Below are positions 62,246-64,000 of a stretch of 64,000 nucleotides of DNA, in pieces. Origin of the DNA: Symbiodinium natans (lineage: Eukaryota; Sar; Dinophyceae; Suessiales; Symbiodiniaceae); NCBI GenBank assembly GCA_905221605.1, contig CAJNDS010002177.1, positions 215,001 through 279,000 on the forward strand, in the 5' to 3' direction. A program made the translations under genes and the position numbers. Below the pieces are notes generated by a model. It was given only the letters and a program-made list of their open reading frames with translations. It had not been told where the DNA came from and did no database searches. The first letter of the stretch is position 1. Every line of letters starts with the position of its first letter.

Positions 62246-63180
62246 GGCACGTGGGAGACTGTGGCGATCCGCCGGAGGCATGGTTTTCTTTGGGGGTCTG
62301 GGGTTTCGGGTTTAAGGTTTAGAGTTTAGGGTTTAGGGTCTAGGGTTTAGGATTTAGGGTTGGTGCTCTTTGAGGGGTCTGGGGTTTCGGGTTTACGGTT
62401 TAGAGTGTAGGGTATAGGGTTTAGAGTTTTAGGGTTTAGGGTTAAGGGTTTTCGAGTTTCGGGTTTGGGGTTTCGGGTGTGGGGTTGGGCTGTGGGGCTC
62501 AACAAAAGGTCTTAAGATTCTCGCAACTCGCAGTCTGCAATCTCAAGCTATATCCGAACACGAGACGCTGAAGCCCCAAACTCCCCCGACCTCAAAGCCC
62601 TAAACCAATAAGACCCCAAAGTCCTTAAAGTTCCAAAGGCTCTACACTTAGAAGGTTTCGACAGCCCTTACAAAACCTTGAAAAAAAGACCCGAGGAAGC
62701 CTGAGAAGACTAACAACCCCACTCGCCCCTTATTACAAAAGCTGCAAAACCTCTGCAAAAGCTCGCGAACCCTCAAAGACCCTTTTTTTGTGAACCCAAA
62801 ACAAACCTACTAAAACAACCCCCTAAACCATAAACCCTAAAAACTAAACCCTAAACCCCAAACCCTAAACAAAATACTCCAGGTGGAGATCCTTTCGAGC
62901 GGCGAGGAAAACGGAGTCTTAGCCGCCAGGTCGAGTGGTTCAGCCGAGCTGTTTCTACTATTTGCTGAAGACCCCGAAAAACTAAATAATAATGATAATC
63001 AATAATCATATAAAAAACAATAATAATCCCCTTATCACCCTTATAGGGAAGAATGTTTTTTTTTTGGGGGGGGTTCTTAGGCAAACAGCAGGTTTGGTGA
63101 TTTGGCACAGAGCTTTTATTGCTGTTCTATTGGTGCGAGTATTTGGGGCAGTTCTCTAAATGAGGGTCCCTTTCGGGATG
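62246..63180. repeat. Dispersed repeat B, copy 2
   Basis: Begins GGCACGTGGGAGACTGTGGC and follows copy 1 block by block; it is longer because of a TTTAGGG insertion or expansion at 62300-62470 and an extra CCCTAAA stretch near 62820-62870. Confidence 0.88.
62300..62470. repeat. Degenerate TTTAGGG array inside repeat B copy 2
   Basis: TTTAGGG mixed with TTTCGGG, TATAGGG and TCTAGGG; copy 1 has only TTTCGGG remnants at this place. Confidence 0.88.
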
Positions 63181-63192
63181 CGGAACCCTGAT

Positions 63193-63230
63193 ACCTACCC
63201 TAAACCCTAAACCCTAAACCCTAAACCCTA
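63193..63230. repeat. CCCTAAA array
   Basis: Five units. Confidence 0.93.
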
Positions 63231-63337
63231 TAGCCCTGAGCAGCCCTAAACGGTGAGTTGAGTGTTGAGCGGGGTTGCCGCCATAGGTCATAAGGTCTTG
63301 CTGGGAGGGCCTTAAGCTTAGGTTGTAGGGTTGAGGT

Positions 63338-63373
63338 TTGGGGTTTAGGGTTTAGGGTTTAGGGTTTAGGGGT
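63338..63373. repeat. TTTAGGG array
   Basis: Five units right before the exon candidate at 63378. Confidence 0.93.
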
Positions 63374-63377
63374 TCAG

Positions 63378-63474
63378 TGGCAGCTAAGAAGTTGAAGCTG
63401 CATCGTGCGCATGCAGATGCGGTGCGGTTTCTTCAGGGTCGGTTATTGGACGCTCTGGCAGCACCGACGAATCA
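63378..63474 (+). CDS. Possible exon AAKKLKLHRAHADAVRF
   Basis: GGTTCAG acceptor after a TTTAGGG array. Reads AAKKLKLHRAHADAVRFLQG, then RLLDALAAPTNH. Helical, basic. Donor may be at GGTCGG (63437) or later. Confidence 0.35.
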
Positions 63475-64000
63475 CAGCAACATGTTTAGGCCCTTGTCGT
63501 TCCAGGGCTTCAAACCCCAACCATGTGCACCAAGGACCAGAACTCACCCAGAGCTCCTTTCCTCAGGCCCTTATTCCCAAAAGGCTTCAAAACTCAGAAC
63601 CTTTGCCCTAAACACTCATCCCCCCATGGCACCCCCTGTGCAGGGGAACCATTCGGGTTCGATACAGCGCAAAGCGAATCTTCGAGAGCCTCTGCGACCC
63701 AGACGTGCCTGCGGCATGTTTTCGGTGTTTTAGGGTTTCTATGACCCAGAGTTGGCCCTTATGCCGACTTGTATTTAAGGTTTGGGTTCCCCATGGTTCC
63801 CTTATGTGCCCCTTTAAACCAAAGGGAACCATTTTTCATCCTAGGTTACTCTTGGGTCTACGTTTAGGGTTATTTTGGGGGGTGCGAGTATGGCCGGCCG
63901 ACTCACGACTCTACAGCCTTAACCCCTCAACTCCTATGCCGAACCTCTGCCAACTCCTGCCCCACGCCATGGAGAGCCACCAGAAAGCGAGACCCAGAAA
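63475..64000. other. Right edge
   Basis: A hairpin with arms ATGGTTCCCTT / AAGGGAACCAT is at 63793-63832. The last 60 bp are open in a Pro/Glu-rich frame (YAEPLPTPAPRHGEPPESET) that runs off the window. Confidence 0.4.

Noticed and set aside
1-64000. Dinoflagellate spliced-leader relics (DinoSL) upstream of genes
   Set aside because: I looked for the CCGTAGCCATTTTGGCTCAAG-type motif and found only chance fragments, such as TCCGTAGCCG near 46226 and GCCATTTTGCGC near 60619.
1-64000. tRNA genes or CRISPR arrays
   Set aside because: No T-loop plus acceptor combination was found by eye, and the direct repeats seen are telomeric, microsatellite or element-derived, without regular unique spacers.

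Overview
The window reads as nuclear DNA of a dinoflagellate, most like the Symbiodiniaceae/Suessiales, although a related chromerid alveolate is not excluded. The reasons are base composition near 50% GC, Arabidopsis-type telomeric repeats (TTTAGGG/CCCTAAA) scattered inside the sequence, genes cut into many short exons whose best junctions use GT, GC and GA donors, and gene families common in these algae: a PAPS sulfotransferase with an HHKSGS loop, a SHQW...RGWCR domain fused to ankyrin repeats, and an AP-endonuclease/RT/RNase H retroelement. No bacterial operon, rRNA, tRNA or CRISPR array was seen.

Layout. 0-6 kb: no convincing gene, only degenerate telomeric repeats, two short hairpin elements and a CATA microsatellite. 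6.4-14.3 kb (+): a MATH-BTB gene in about ten short exons, most of them bracketed by telomeric-type arrays. 15.3-20.4 kb (-): a non-LTR retrotransposon with endonuclease, reverse transcriptase and RNase H reading frames broken by two frame changes; a TTTAGGG array sits at both ends. 20.4-26 kb: isolated exon candidates, including a minus-strand exon just upstream of the retroelement and a possible RRM fragment. 26.6-27.9 kb (+): a complete-looking three-exon sulfotransferase. 28-39.6 kb: mostly gene-poor, with scattered exon candidates and a terminal exon ending at 39.64 kb. 40.2-43.4 kb (+): a mitochondrial carrier family gene. 45.6-47.4 kb: a short exon and a 103-codon terminal exon. 48.5-49.9 kb (+): a small six-exon gene that can be assembled with every phase consistent, one microexon, and GA and GC donors. 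52.5-54.6 kb (+): the SHQW-domain/ankyrin gene. 55-64 kb: repeats, polypyrimidine and polypurine tracts, G-tract tandem repeats and a few exon candidates.

The genes show no sign of acting in one pathway: CUL3-type adaptor, sulfotransferase, mitochondrial carrier and ankyrin protein are independent. Nearly all supported exons are on the plus strand, as expected for unidirectional gene clusters. The most notable content is non-coding: (1) telomeric arrays placed at exon edges, often C-rich before and G-rich after an exon; (2) a LINE inside such an array; (3) several families of roughly 70-170 bp hairpin elements with matching copies in this one window; and (4) a pair of unrelated dispersed repeats that occur twice in the same order and orientation. 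All exon boundaries were placed by eye; no alignment or database search was run.
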